Assembly: GCF_035594125.1 (NCBI RefSeq)
Contig: NC_087198.1
Location: forward strand, 1,795,279 to 1,859,278
Source: Scylla paramamosain
Taxonomy: Eukaryota > Arthropoda > Malacostraca > Decapoda > Portunidae
DNA length: 64,000 bases
Direction of reading: 5' to 3'
Translations under genes and position numbers: made by a program
The notes under the pieces: generated by a model
What the model saw: the letters and a program-made list of their open reading frames with translations, nothing else
The model's database searches: none
What the model was told of the DNA's origin: nothing
Shown: positions 14,501 to 26,434 of the stretch, piece by piece
How positions within the stretch are numbered: position 1 is the stretch's first letter
Layout of the letters: every line of letters begins with the position of its first letter

Positions 14501-17430
14501 GTATATTTTGAGTGTTTTTGAGCATGTTATCTACAAAAAACGCGAAAATTGATGCAAAGCACTCTATATTGGGAAAGAAAAGGACATTGCAAGAAAAGTG
14601 TATAATGAGTGTTTTATAGTTCATAAGAACCGCGAGGCAAAAAACGCAAAATCTCGTATATATGGAGAGGTTTCCTAGATACGAAAATGCTAAAACTCAT
14701 GTATAACACTCCTAATTGAGAAACAGATCAACCTTAATAAATGCGTGTATTTTGATTGCTTTTCACATTCTTATCAAAACCCAAAATTGCATGGGAAAAT
14801 AGATTTGTGGGAAAAAAAAGACTACCAGAAAAGTGTCTTTTGAGTGTTTTTGAGCGTGATTGAAAATAAAGCACTAAAAAGGAAGGCAATCGTATTACGT
14901 TGGAGGAAAACGAATTTTTACCAAGAACTTCCATTTATGTGTTTTTGAGCTCCTTATATACCAAAACACTAAAACGCATGCAAAACACTCTTTATGGTGA
15001 AACAGAATAACATTACCAAAAACATGTATTTTGAGTGTTTTTGATCATGTTACCAATAAAAACGCTTAAATAAATGCAAAGAACACTATTTTTGGGAAAC
15101 GAAAGGAGATTACGAGAAACGAGTATTATGAGTGTTTTTAAGTTCATTAATTACCAAAAAGCTAAAAGCCACAAATAACACTCTTTATTGAGAAACAATA
15201 AATAAATAAAAAATTAAATAAATACAATGTTTTTTTTCTTTCTTATTCATCTTCACAGGTACCGAAATGCCAAAATTCCGGCAAATTTTAGGAAATTATG
15301 TGAAATAAGAATATTATCAAAAAAGTTAAATTTAGCTTTTTTTTTTTGGAACTGTTATGTACCAAACCCCTAAAGTGCATGCAAAGCCACCTATATGTGG
15401 AAATTAAATGTCTTTTGCCAGAAAACGGTCATATGAGTGTTTTTCAGCATGTTAAGAACCAAAACGATAAAAAAACATGGAAGTCAATCTATATGGGAAT
15501 CCAAAACAAAATTACTAAAAACGTGTCTTTTCGGTGTTTTACGTAGAAAAACGCTAAAACAGATGTAAACCAACCATTATGAAGAAATAAAATAACATTA
15601 CCGAAAAGGTATATTTTAAGTATTTTTGAAATTGTTACCTACAAAAAACGCGAAAATGGATGGAAAGCACTCTATATTGGGAAGCAAATGGACATTACGA
15701 GAAACGTATATAATGAGTGTTTTATAGTTTCACAAGAACTACAAGCCAAAAAACGCAAAAACTCGTGTATATTGAGAAGTTTCTTACATTCCAAAATGCT
15801 GTAACTCTGGAACAACACTCTTAATTGAGAAACAGAACAATCTTACTAATTGCGATTATTTTGAGTGCTTTTCACATCCTTAGTTACCAAAACCCCAAAT
15901 TGCATGCGAATCCAGCTTTTTGTGGGAAAAAAATGCTATTACCAGAAAAATGTCTTTTGGGTTTTTTTGAGCGTGTTAGGCAATAAAGCACTAAAAAGCA
16001 GGGCAATCACATTACATTGGAATAAAACTAACTTTTAACAAGAATTTGCCTTATATACCAAAACACTATATACCAAAACACTTATATACCAGAACACTAA
16101 AATGCATGCAAAATACACTTGATGGTGAAACAGAATAACATTACCAAAAACACGTATTTTGAGTGTTTTTGATCATGTTACCAATAAAAACGCTTAAATA
16201 TATGCAAAAAACCGTATTTTTGGGAAATGAAAGGACATTACGAGAAACGTGTATTATGAGTGTTTTTAAGTTCATTAAGTACGAAAAAGCTAAAAGCCAT
16301 AAATTACACTCTTTATTGACAAAAAAAAGTAAATAAATAAAAAAAATACGATTTTTTTTTTCATTCTTATTCATCTTCACAGGTAACAAGGTGCCAAAAT
16401 TCGGGCAAAGTTCAGGAAATTATATGAAATAAGAACATTATCAAAAAAGTTAAATTTAGCTTTTTTTTCGGACTGTTATGTACCAAACCCCTAAAGTGCA
16501 TGCAAAGCCACCTATATGGGGAAATTAAACGTTTGCCAGAAAACTGTCTTATGAGTATTTTTCAGCATGTTAGGAACCAACACGATAAAACCCAAGAAAG
16601 TCAATCTATATGGGAATCCAAAACAAAATTACTGAAAACGTGTCTTTTCGGTGTTTTACGTACAAAACGCTAAAAAGGATGCAAACTAACCAAAATGAAG
16701 AAATAGAATAACATTACCAAAAAGGTATATTTTGAGTTTTTTTTTAATTGTTACAAAAAACGTGAAAATGGATGGAAAATACTCTATATTTGGAAGCAAA
16801 AGGCATCAAAAAGCATATTAGGCATCAAAACGATAAATAATATGAAAGTCACTCTATATGGATATCCAAAACAAAATTACTGGAAACGTGTATTTTTAAA
16901 AGATTTACGTAGAAAAACGCAAAAACGGAGGCAAACTAACCAATATGAATGAACAGAATAACATTACCAAAAAAGTATAATTTGTGTGTTTTTGAGCTTG
17001 TTACATAAAAAGAAACTCGAAAATGGATGCAAAGAACTCTATATGAGGTAAAAAAAAAAGGACATAATGAGAAACGTGTAAAATGAGTGTTTTATAGTTC
17101 ACCAGAATCACAAGTCAAAAAACGCAAAAACTCGACTGTATGGAGAAGTTTCTAAGATACTAAAATACTGAAACTCATGAATAACACTCTTAATCAAGAA
17201 ACAGAACAATCTTACTAAATGCGTGTATTTTGAGTGTTTTTTTACATTCTTAGTTACCAAAACCCCAAATTCCATGCGAAACTAGCTTTATGAGGGAAAA
17301 AAATGACATTACCAGAAAAGTGTTTGAGTGTTTTTGAGCGTGTTAGGCAATAAGGCACTAAAAAGCAGGGCAATCACATTACATGGGAATAAAACCAACT
17401 TTTACGAAGAACTTGCCTTTTAGTGTTTTT
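8502..17430 (-). repeat. Satellite run, minus orientation, about seven to eight higher-order units
   Basis: Complementary unit markers (TTTTTCGGACTGTTATGTACC-like) fall near 9,815, 10,912, 11,988, 13,128, 14,235, 15,345 and 16,465. It is interrupted at 8,994-9,285 by a non-satellite insert and ends at J1. Confidence 0.85.
8994..9285 (+). mobile_element. Non-satellite insert with (AAT)n/poly(A)-like end, probable retroposon fragment
   Basis: About 290 bp unlike the satellite interrupt a monomer. The right end is TTTAATAATAATAATAAAAAA, a simple-sequence tail of the kind seen on some non-LTR elements. The mirror locus near 34,680-34,720 is uninterrupted. Comparison shows about 27 bp of satellite missing at the insertion point, so this is an insertion with target deletion. 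The body contains a GC-richer stretch (GGTGGGTGGGGGTTGTCATC). No domain is recognisable, so assignment to a retroposon rests on the tail alone. Confidence 0.55.
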
Positions 17431-17740
17431 GACACGCATTTAGTAAGGTTGCTCTATTTCTCAATTAAGTGTGTTATTCATGAGTTTCAGCATTTACACG
17501 AGTTTTTGCGTTTTTTGCCTTGTGGATTTTTTTAACTATAAAACATTCATTATACATTTTTCTCGCAATGTTTTCTACGTAAAACACTGAGAAGACACGT
17601 TTTCAGTAATTTTCTTTTGAATTCCCACATAGAGTGAGTTCCTTATTATTTATCGTTTTGGTGCCAAACATGCTGAAAAACACTCAAAAGACAGATTTCT
17701 GGTAACGTCTTTAATTTCCTCATATGGGACGCTTTGCATG
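17431..17740 (+). repeat. Short satellite run, plus orientation; carries the empty site of the RTE element
   Basis: Lies between J1 and J2 and mirrors 23,927-24,014 plus 26,206-26,434. It holds the uninterrupted sequence ATCGTTTTGGTGCCAAACATG, the empty counterpart of the RTE insertion. It also shares with the right arm the internal deletion GCAATGTTTTCTACGTAAAA. Confidence 0.85.
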
Positions 17741-20700
17741 TCTTTTCAGTGTTTTTGAGCGTGTTACGCAATAAAGCACTAAAAGCCAGGGCAATCACAT
17801 TACATGGGAATAAAACCAAATTTTACCAAGAACTGGCCTTTAAATGTTTTTGAGCTCCTTACATACCAAAACGCTAAAACGCATGCAAAATACATTTTAT
17901 ATAGAAACAGAATAACATTACCAAATACATGTATTTTGAGTGTTTTTGATCATGTTATCTATAAAAACGCTTAAATACATGCAAAGAACCTTATGTTTGG
18001 GAAACGAAAGAACATTACGAGAAACGTGTATCATGAGTGATTTTTAAGTTTCTTCGGTACCAAAAAAGCTAAGGCCAACAAATAACACTCTTTAGAAAAA
18101 ATAAATAAATAAATAAATAAAAAAAAAATGGAAATTTTTTGTTTTGTTTTTCATCTTTATAGGTACCGAATTGCCAATATTCTGCCAAAATTCAGGGAAT
18201 TTATGTGAAAAAAAGAACATTATCATGAAAGTTAATTATAGCTTTTTTTTTTTCTGATTGTTATGTACCAAAACTTAAAGTGCATGCAAAGCCACCTATA
18301 TAGGTTAAACGGCTTTACCAGAAACCTGTCTTTTCAATGTTTTTCAGCATGTTAGGCACCAATACGATAAATAATATGAAAATCAGTCAATATGTGAATC
18401 CAAAACAAAATTACTGAAAACGTGTCTTTTCAGTGTTTTACGTAGAAAAACGCGAAAGCGGATACAAACCATCCTATATGAAGAAATAGAATAACATTAC
18501 CAAAAAGATATATTTTGAGTGTTTTTGAACTTGTTACCTACAAAAAATGCAAAAATGGATGTAAAGCACTCTATATTAGGAAACAAAAGGACATTACGAG
18601 AAACGTGTATAATGAGTGTTTTATAGTTTTAAAAGAACCACAAGGCAAAAAACGTAAAAACTCGTGTATAGAGAGAAATTTTTACATACCAAAATGATGA
18701 AATGCATGAATAACACTTTTAATCGATAAACAGAATTACCTTACCAAATTGTGTATTTTAAGTGTTTTTCACATTCTTAGTTACAAAAATGCCAAATTAC
18801 ATACGAAACTAGCTTCATTTGGGAAAAAAAATGACATTACCAGAAAAGTGTCTTTTGAGTGTTTTTGAGCGTTATATGCAACAAAGCACTAAAAAGCAGA
18901 ACGATCACATTACATGAGAATAAAACCAATTTGTACGAAGAATTTGCCTTTAAGTGTTTTTTAACCCCTTATATACCAAACCGCTAAAACGCATGAAAAA
19001 CAAACTTTATGGAGAAACAGAATAACATTACCAAAAACATGTATTTTGAGTGTTTTTGATCATGTTATCTATAAAAACGCTTAAGTACATGCAAAGAATA
19101 TTATGTTTGGGAAACAAAAGGACATTACGAGAAACGTGTATTATGAGTGTTTTTATAAGTTTCTTAAGTAACAAAAAACTTAAACTCACAAATAACACTG
19201 TTTATTTAGAAAATAAAAAATAAAAAAATAAAATAAATAGGATTTTTTTTTTTTGTTATTCATCTTCATAGGTACCGAGATGCTAAAATTCTGGAAAAAT
19301 TCAGGGCAATTAAATGATAAAAGAATATTATCAAAAAAGTTAATTTCAGCTTTTTTTTTTTCGGACTGTTATGTACCAAACCCTAAAGTGCATGCAAACC
19401 CTCCAATATGAGGAAATTAAACGACCTTACCAGAAATCTTTGTTTTGTGTGTTTTTTAGCATGTTAGGCACCAAAACGATAAATAATAAGGATCTCACTC
19501 TATATGGGAATTCAAAACAAAGTTACTAAAAACGTGTCTTCTCAGTGTTTTACGTAGAAAAACGTTAAAACGGATGCAAACTAACCAATATCAAGAAATA
19601 GAAAAACGTTACCAAAAATGTATATTTTGAGTGTTTTTGAGCTTTTTACCTACAAAAACGCGAAAATTGATGCAAAGTACTCTATATTGGGAAACAAAAG
19701 GACATTACAAGAAAAGTGTATAATGAGAATTTTATAGTTCAAAAGAACCACAAAGCAAACAACGCAAAAACTCGTGTATATGGAGAGATTTCCTAGACAC
19801 CAAAATGCTTAAACTCATGAATAACACTCTTAATTGAGAAACAGAACAACCTTAATAAATGCGTGTATTTTGAGTGCTTTTCACACTCTTAGTTACCAAA
19901 AACCCCAAATTACATGCGAAAATAGCTTTGTGGGGAAAAAAATGACTTTACCAGAAAAGTATCTTTTGAATGTTTTTCAACGTGATAGGCAATAAAGTAC
20001 TCAAAAGCAGGACAATCACATTATATTGGAATAAAACCATTTTTTACCAAGAACTTCCCTTTAAGTGTTTTTGAGCTCCTTTTATACAAAACTGCTAAAA
20101 CGCTTGCAAAACACACTTTATGGAGAAACAGAATAACATTACCAAAACCTAGTATTTTGAGTGTTTTTGATCACATCTATAAAAACGCAAAGAACCTTAT
20201 GTTTGGGAAACGAAAGGACATTACGAGAAACGTGTATTATGAGTGTTTTTAATAACCTTAAGTACCAAAAAGGTAAATCCCACAAATATGATAAAATTTA
20301 TTGAGAAAAAAATAAATAAAGAAATAAAAAATAAAAAAAAAATGATTTTTTTTATTTTTTTTTTATTTACGTTCATAGGTACCAAAATGCCAAAATTCTG
20401 GGAAAATTCAGGGCAATTATATGATAAAAGAATATTACCAAAAAAGTTAATTTTAGCTTTTTTATATACCAAACCCTAAAATGCATGCAAAGCCTCCTAT
20501 ATAAGGAAATTAAACCACCTGATCAGAAATCTCTCTTTTGAGTGTTGTTCAGCATGTTAGGCACCAAAACAATAAATAATAAGGAACTCACTCTATATGG
20601 GAATTCAAAACAAAATTACTGAAAACGTGTCTTCTCAGTGTTTTACGTAGAAAAACGTTAACACGGATGCAAACAAACCAATATAAAAAAAGAAAAACAT

Positions 20701-21435
20701 TACCAAAAAGGTATATTTTGAGTGTTTTTGAGCTTTTTACCTATAAAATACACGAAAATTGATGCAAAGCACTCTATAATGGGAAAGAAAAGGACATTGC
20801 ATGAAAAGTGTATAATGAGTGTTTTATAGTTCAAAAGAACCATAAGGCAAAAAATGCAAAAGCTAGTGTATATGAAGAAGTTTCATAGATACCAAAATGC
20901 TGAAACTCATGAACAACACTCTTAATTGAGAAACAGAACAATCTTATTAAATGTGCGTATTTTAAGTGCTTTTTTTACATTCTTAGTTTTCAAAACCCCA
21001 AATTGCATGCGAAACCAGCTTTATGTGGGAAAAAAATGACATTACCAGAAAAATGCCTTTCAGTGTTTTTGAGCGTGTTAGGCAAAGAAACACTGAAAAG
21101 CAGGGCAATCACATTACATTGGAATAAAACAAATTTTTAATAAGAACTTGCCTTTAAGTGTTTTTGAGCTCCTTATATACCAAAACACTAAAACGTATGC
21201 AAAATACACTTTATGGTGAAACAGAATAACATTACCAAAAACATGTATTTTGAGTGTTCTTTATCATATTTCCAATGAAAACGCTTAAATGACATTACCA
21301 GAAAAATGTCTTTTAAGTGTTTTTGAGCGTGATATGCAACAAAGCACTAAAAAGCAGAAAAATCACATACCTTGGGTATAAAACCAACTTTTACGAAGAA
21401 CTTGCCTTTAAGTTTTTTTTAACTCCTTACATACC
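17741..21435 (-). repeat. Satellite run, minus orientation, up to the palindrome centre
   Basis: Unit markers near 18,250 and 19,360. Near 21,289 a monomer-to-monomer deletion junction is seen (CGCTTAAAT/GACATTACC). At about 21,435 orientation flips to plus. The 20,736-21,430 interval is the unpaired spacer of the large palindrome. Confidence 0.8.
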
Positions 21436-23926
21436 AAAAACACTCAAAATATACCTTTTTGGTAATGTTTTTCTATTTCTTTATATTGGTTTGTTTGCAT
21501 CCGTGTTAGCGTGTTTCTACGTAAAACACTGAGAAGACACGTTTTCAGTAATTTTGTTTTGAATTCCCATATAGAGTGAGTTCCTTATTGTTTATTGTTT
21601 TGGTGCCTAACATGCTGAACACCACTCAAAAGAGAGATTTCTGATCAGGTGGTTTAATTTCCTTATATAGTAGGCTTTGCATGCGCTTTAGGGTTTGGTA
21701 TATAAAAAAGCTAAAATTAACTTTTTTGGTAATATTCTTTTATCATATAATTGCCCTGAATTTTCCCAGAATTTTGGCATTTTGGTACCTATGAAGATAG
21801 ATAAAAAAAAAAAAAAAATTTTAAACCCTATTTTTTTTTTATTCATTTATTTATTTATTTATTCCCAATAAAGAGTGTTATTTGTGGGATTTACTTTTTT
21901 GGTACTTAAAATTATTAAAAACACTCATAATACACGTTTCTCGTAATGTCCTTTCGTTTCCCAAATATAAGGTTCTTTGCATGTATTTAAGCGTTTTTAT
22001 AGATGTGATCAAAAACACTCAAAATACAAGGTTTTGGTAATGTTTGCATTACCAAGGTTTTGGTTTGTTTGTGCAAGGTTTTGGTTAGTTTGCATCCGTT
22101 TTAACGTTTTTCTACGTAAAACACTGAGAAGACACGTTTTTAGTAAATTTGTTTAGGATTCCCATATAGAGTGAGATCCTTATTATTTATCCTTTTGGTG
22201 CCTAACATGCTAAAAAAAACACACAAAACAAAGATTTCTGGTAAGTTCGTTTAATTTCCTCATATTGGAGGCTTTGCATGCACTTTAGGGTTTGCTACAT
22301 AACAGTCCGAAAAAAAAAAGCTGAAATTAACTTTTTTGATAATATTCTTTTATCATATAATTGCCCTGAATTTTTCCAGAATTTTGGCATCTCGGTACCT
22401 ATGAAGATGAATAACAAAAAAAAAAACATCCTATTCATTTTATTTTTTTTATTTTTTATTTTCTAAATAAAGAGTGTTATTTGTGAGTTTTAGCTTTTTG
22501 TTACTTAAGAAACTTATAAAAACACTCATAATACACGTTTCTCGTAATGTCCTTTTGTTTCCCAAACATAATATTCTTTGCATGTACTTAAGCGTTTTTA
22601 TAGATAACATGATCAAAAACACTCAAAATACATGTTTTTGGTAATGTTATTCTGTTTCTCCATAAAGTTTGTTTTTCATGCGTTTTAGCGGTTTGGTATA
22701 TAAGGGGTTAAAAAACACTTAAAGGCAAATTCTTCGTACAAATTGGTTTTATTCTCATGTAATGTGATCGTTCTGCTTTTTAGTGGTTTGTTGCATATCA
22801 CGCTCAAAAACACTCAAAAGACACTTTTCTGGTAATGTCATTTTTTTTTTCCCAAATGAAGCTAGTTTCGCATGTAATTTGGCATTTTTGTATCTAAGAA
22901 TGTGAAAAACATTTAAAATACACAATTTGGTAAAGTAGTTCTGTTTATCGATTAAAAGTGTTATTCATGCATTTCATCATTTTGGTATGTAAAAATTTCT
23001 CTATATACACGAGTTTTTTCGTTTATTGCCTTGTGGTTCTTTTAAAACTATAAAACACTCATTATACACGTTTCTCGTAATGTCCTTTTGTTTCCTAATA
23101 TAGAGTGCTTTACATCCATTTTTGCATTTTTTGTAGGTAACAAGATCAAAAACACTCAAAATATATCTTTTTGGTAATGTTATTCTATTTCTTCATATAG
23201 GATGGTTTGTATCCGCTTTCGCGTTTTTCTACGTAAAACACTGAAAAGACACGTTTTCAGTAATTTTGTTTTGGATTCACATATTGACAGATTTTCATAT
23301 TATTTATCGTATTGGTGCCTAACATGCTGAAAAACATTGAAAAGACAGGTTTCTGGTAAAGTCGTTTAACCTATATAGGTGGCTTTGCATGCACTTTAAG
23401 TTTTGGTACATAACAATCAGAAAAAAAAAGCTATAATTAACTTTCATGATAATGTTCTTTTTTTCACATAAATTCCCTGAATTTTGGCAGAATATTGGCA
23501 ATTCGGTACCTATAAAGATGAAAAACAAAACAAAAAATTTCCATTTTTTTTATTTATTTATTTTTTTTCTCTAAAGAGTGTTATTTGTTGGCCTTAGCTT
23601 TTTTGGTACCGAAGAAACTTAAAAATCACTCATGATACACGTTTCTCGTAATGTTCTTTCGTTTCCCAAACATAAGGTTCTTTGCATGTATTTAAGCGTT
23701 TTTATAGATAACATGATCAAAAACACTCAAAATACATGTATTTGGTAATGTTATTCTGTTTCTCCATAAAATGTATTTTGCATGCGTTTTAGCGTTTTGG
23801 TATGTAAGGAGCTCAAAAACATTTAAAGGCCAGTTCTTGGTAAAATTTGGTTTTATTCCCATGTAATGTGATTGCCCTGGCTTTTAGTGCTTTATTGCGT
23901 AACACGCTCAAAAACACTGAAAAGAC
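21436..23926 (+). repeat. Satellite run, plus orientation
   Basis: Extends from the palindrome centre to a J2 junction (CTGAAAAGACATGCAAAGCC). Unit markers near 22,305 and 23,417, with a partial one near 21,705. Confidence 0.8.
22027..22084. repeat. Deletion scar with templated filler
   Basis: CAAGGTTTTGG occurs three times (22,027-22,037, 22,053-22,063, 22,074-22,084). Between the first two is a hairpin, GGTAATG, loop TTTG, CATTACC (22,036-22,053). The filler bridges a loss of about 540 bp of satellite compared with the opposite palindrome arm. Confidence 0.75.
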
Positions 23927-24008
23927 ATGCAAAGCCTCCCATATGAGGAAATTAAAGACGTTACCAGAAATCTGTCTTTTGAGTGTTTTTCAGCATGTTA
24001 GGCATGTT
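23927..24008 (-). repeat. Satellite run, minus orientation, left flank of the RTE element
   Basis: Starts at J2. Near its end the segment GCATGTTAG is duplicated in tandem (CAGCATGTTAGGCATGTTAG), an extra 9 bp not seen at other copies. Confidence 0.8.
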
Positions 24009-24014
24009 AGGCAC
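24009..24014 (+). repeat. Left target-site duplication of RTE element (AGGCAC)
   Basis: AGGCAC precedes the element and recurs at 26,200-26,205, where satellite resumes. The uninterrupted satellite reads TTAGGCACCAAAACG. Confidence 0.75.
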
Positions 24015-26177
24015 AAGGTCATACCTGGTGACCACGTGATGGCACAACACCGTCTGGTTGTCATGGACCTCTCCATAACTGTTAAACGCAGACAGAAAGG
24101 GAAAGTAACGACGGAGAGAAGGATTAAGTGGTTCAAACTGAAAGACCAAGATCTTAAACATACCTTTAAAGATAGATTGCTAAGTGATCTGGACATGGAA
24201 ATAGAAGAGGTAAACGGATGGTGGAATAGAGTGAGTGAAACCATCTTGAGAGTTGGAAAAGAAGTGCTCGGTGAAAGTAGTGGCAAGATATGGGAAAATA
24301 AAGAGACATGGTGGTTTAATGAAGAGGTGCAGCAGAAAATACAAGCAAAGAAGATGGCAAAGAAAAGATGGGAAACAACAAGGCTAGATATAGATAAGGA
24401 GTATTACAAAATGTGCAGTAAGGAAGCGAAAAGAACTGTAGCAATTACTAAGTCGGATGGGTATGACAACCTTTATGAAGAGTTGGATACCGAGGAAGGA
24501 CAACGGAGAGTATTTAAGTTGGCCAAGATGAGAAACAAGAGCACAAAGGACATTACGCATGTTAGACAGGTCAAGGATGAAGTGGGGATTGTGATACAAA
24601 AGGAAAGTGATATTCTAATAAGGTGGAAAGAATATTTTGAGAAGTTGCTAAATGTAGAAAATGAGAGATTCATTAGAGATGATGGAGAACCGAATGAACA
24701 ATTAGTAGGGGAAGTGACAAGACAAGAGGCTGAAGGAGCACTGAAGAAAATGAAAAATGGCAAAGCAACAGGGCCCGACGGAATACCAGTAGAAGCGTGG
24801 AAAGTCTTGGAAGGAGAAGGAGTGGACATGTTGCACCAACTGATCAGAAAAATAATGGAGAAGGAAGTTATACCAGAAAAGTGGAGAGAAAGTACCCTGA
24901 TACCTATATTTAAGGAGAAGGGAGACATCCAGAGCTGTGAGAACTATCGAGGGATAAAGCTAATGTCTCATACCCTTAAAGTATTTGAAAGGGTGTTGGA
25001 CAGTAGACTGAGACAAGTGGTGCGTATCGGACGGCAACAGATAGGATTTATGAAGGGATTTGGGACAGTCGACGGAATTTTCGCACTTCGACAGAATATG
25101 GAAAAACATCGGGAAAAGCAGAAAGTACTACATATGGTTTTCATTGACTTAGAGAAAGCGTATGATAGGATCCCACGGCAAGAAGTATGGAGAGGCCCGA
25201 GAAAAAGAGGAGTGCCAGAAAAGTATGTCAGAATTGTCCAAGAATGCTAAAGGAATGTTACAACTAGAGTTCGGAGTACAGTTGGCACAACGGATAGCTT
25301 TCAGGTGAAAGTCAGCTTACACCAAGGATCGGCACTAAGCCCACTATTATTCAACATAGTGTTCGATGTCATAACGGAAAATGTCAGAGAGGAACCACCC
25401 TGGTGTGTATTATATGCTGATGACATTGTCTTAGTGACCGAAAGGAGAGGACAGCTGGAAAGAAAATTAGAAGAATGGAGAGTTGCTTTGGAAAGCAGAG
25501 GAATGAGGATTAGTAGGTCCAAAACTGAATATTTTACGACGGATACAAGGGGCGATCAACAGGCCACAATTAGACTGAATGGTGAAAAGTTGAAGAGAGT
25601 GAAAACATTTAAGTACTTGGGATCGATGGTAGACGAGACAGGGGAAATGGAAAAAGAAGTGAACTTCCGGATTCAGTGTGGCTGGAACAATTGGCGGCAA
25701 GTTTCGGGTGTGATATGCGATAGAAGGGTACCAGTAAGAGTGAAGGGCAAAGTCCACAAAGCAGTCGTTAGACCTGCTTTGATGTATGGGCTAGAAGCAG
25801 CACCTTTGAAGAAGATTGAAGAGAGGAAGATGGATGTAGCGGAGATGAAGATGTTGAGATGGATGGTGGGAGTCAACAGAACAGACCGAATTAGGAATAG
25901 GTACATAAGAGGAACGGTGAAAGTAGTTGAAGTCTCCAAGAAGATCCAGGAGTCAAGGTTGAGGTGGTATGGACATTTGAGAAGAAGAGTTGGCGAAGAC
26001 CACGTAGGAAGGGAGATCATGAAAATGGAGGTGGAGGGAGTTAGAAGAAGAGGACGGCCCAAAAGAAGATGGATCGACTGCATAAACGGAGATCTTGGGG
26101 AGAAGAATATAAATCCAGAGATGGCAAACAATAGAAATACGTGGAGAAGGCTCATTCACAACGGCGACCCCGAATAG
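24015..26177 (+). pseudogene. RTE-like endonuclease/reverse transcriptase, 5' truncated, one in-frame stop
   Basis: One frame (codons starting at positions divisible by 3) stays open across the element except for a TAA at 25,248-25,250. About 411 codons precede the stop and 308 follow, ending at TAG 26,175-26,177. The first residues (KVIPGDHV…AQHRLVVMDL) look like the end of an AP-endonuclease domain. Reverse-transcriptase blocks follow: KNGKATGPDGIPVEAWK, CENYRGIKLMS, VFIDLEKAYDRIPR (motif A aspartate), HQGSALSPLLFN, and YADD at 25,413-25,424. The C-terminal end contains RRRGRPKRRW and the typical RTE tail. The catalytic aspartates are preserved, but the stop lies between motifs A and B, and no promoter or 5' endonuclease part is present, so this copy should be inactive. 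Apart from the stop it is little decayed, suggesting a fairly recent insertion. Any ATG upstream of 24,015 belongs to satellite. Confidence 0.88.
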
Positions 26178-26199
26178 GGAAAAGCTGGGAAGAAGAAGA
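24015..26199 (+). mobile_element. 5'-truncated RTE-like non-LTR retrotransposon
   Basis: A 2.2-kb block of non-satellite, higher-GC sequence flanked by AGGCAC repeats. It begins inside the coding region, at the last part of the apurinic-like endonuclease domain, and ends after a very short 3' UTR in GAAGAAGAAG. This fits RTE-clade elements, which are often 5' truncated and end in short simple repeats. The mirror site at about 17.66 kb is empty. The plus-strand orientation is set by the reverse-transcriptase frame. Confidence 0.88.
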
Positions 26200-26205
26200 A
26201 GGCAC
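26200..26205 (+). repeat. Right target-site duplication of RTE element (AGGCAC)
   Basis: Partner of 24,009-24,014; the following bases (CAAAACGATAAATAA) are satellite. Confidence 0.75.
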
Positions 26206-26434
26206 CAAAACGATAAATAATAAGGAACTCACTCTATGTGGGAATTCAAAAGAAAATTACTGAAAACGTGTCTTCTCAGTGTTTTACGTAGAAAACATTG
26301 CGAGAAAAATGTATAATGAATGTTTTATAGTTAAAAAAATCCACAAGGCAAAAAACGCAAAAACTCGTGTAAATGCTGAAACTCATGAATAACACTCTTA
26401 ATTGAGAAATAGAGCAACCTTACTAAATGCGTGT
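26206..26434 (-). repeat. Satellite run, minus orientation, right flank of the RTE element
   Basis: Continues the run broken by the retrotransposon and ends at J1 (GCGTGTC/AAAAACACTAAAAGG). Contains the deletion fusion GTAGAAAACATTGCG shared with 17.57 kb. Confidence 0.8.

Larger units (their letters stand above)
6068..20735 (+). repeat. Left arm of the large palindrome
   Basis: Reads as the reverse complement of 21,431-37,618. Checked anchors: 8,501/35,201 (J3), 9,290/34,677 (CATAAAGCTT), 14,461/29,446, 16,831/27,026, 17,431/26,435 (J1) and 17,759/23,907. The pair sums step at the insert at 8,994 and at the RTE element, and a smaller step marks a deletion in the right arm near 22.05 kb. Near 17.8-18.1 kb and 23.6-23.9 kb the arms look almost identical by eye. 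Confidence 0.85.

Noticed and set aside
20736..21435. The large palindrome as a sequencing hairpin artefact
   Set aside because: Not fully excluded, but the arms differ by an RTE insertion, another insert, a 540-bp deletion with filler and many substitutions, which a folded read would not produce.
24015..26199. Retrovirus or endogenous virus
   Set aside because: No long terminal repeats, gag, protease or envelope; endonuclease-RT order and RT motifs fit a non-LTR retrotransposon.
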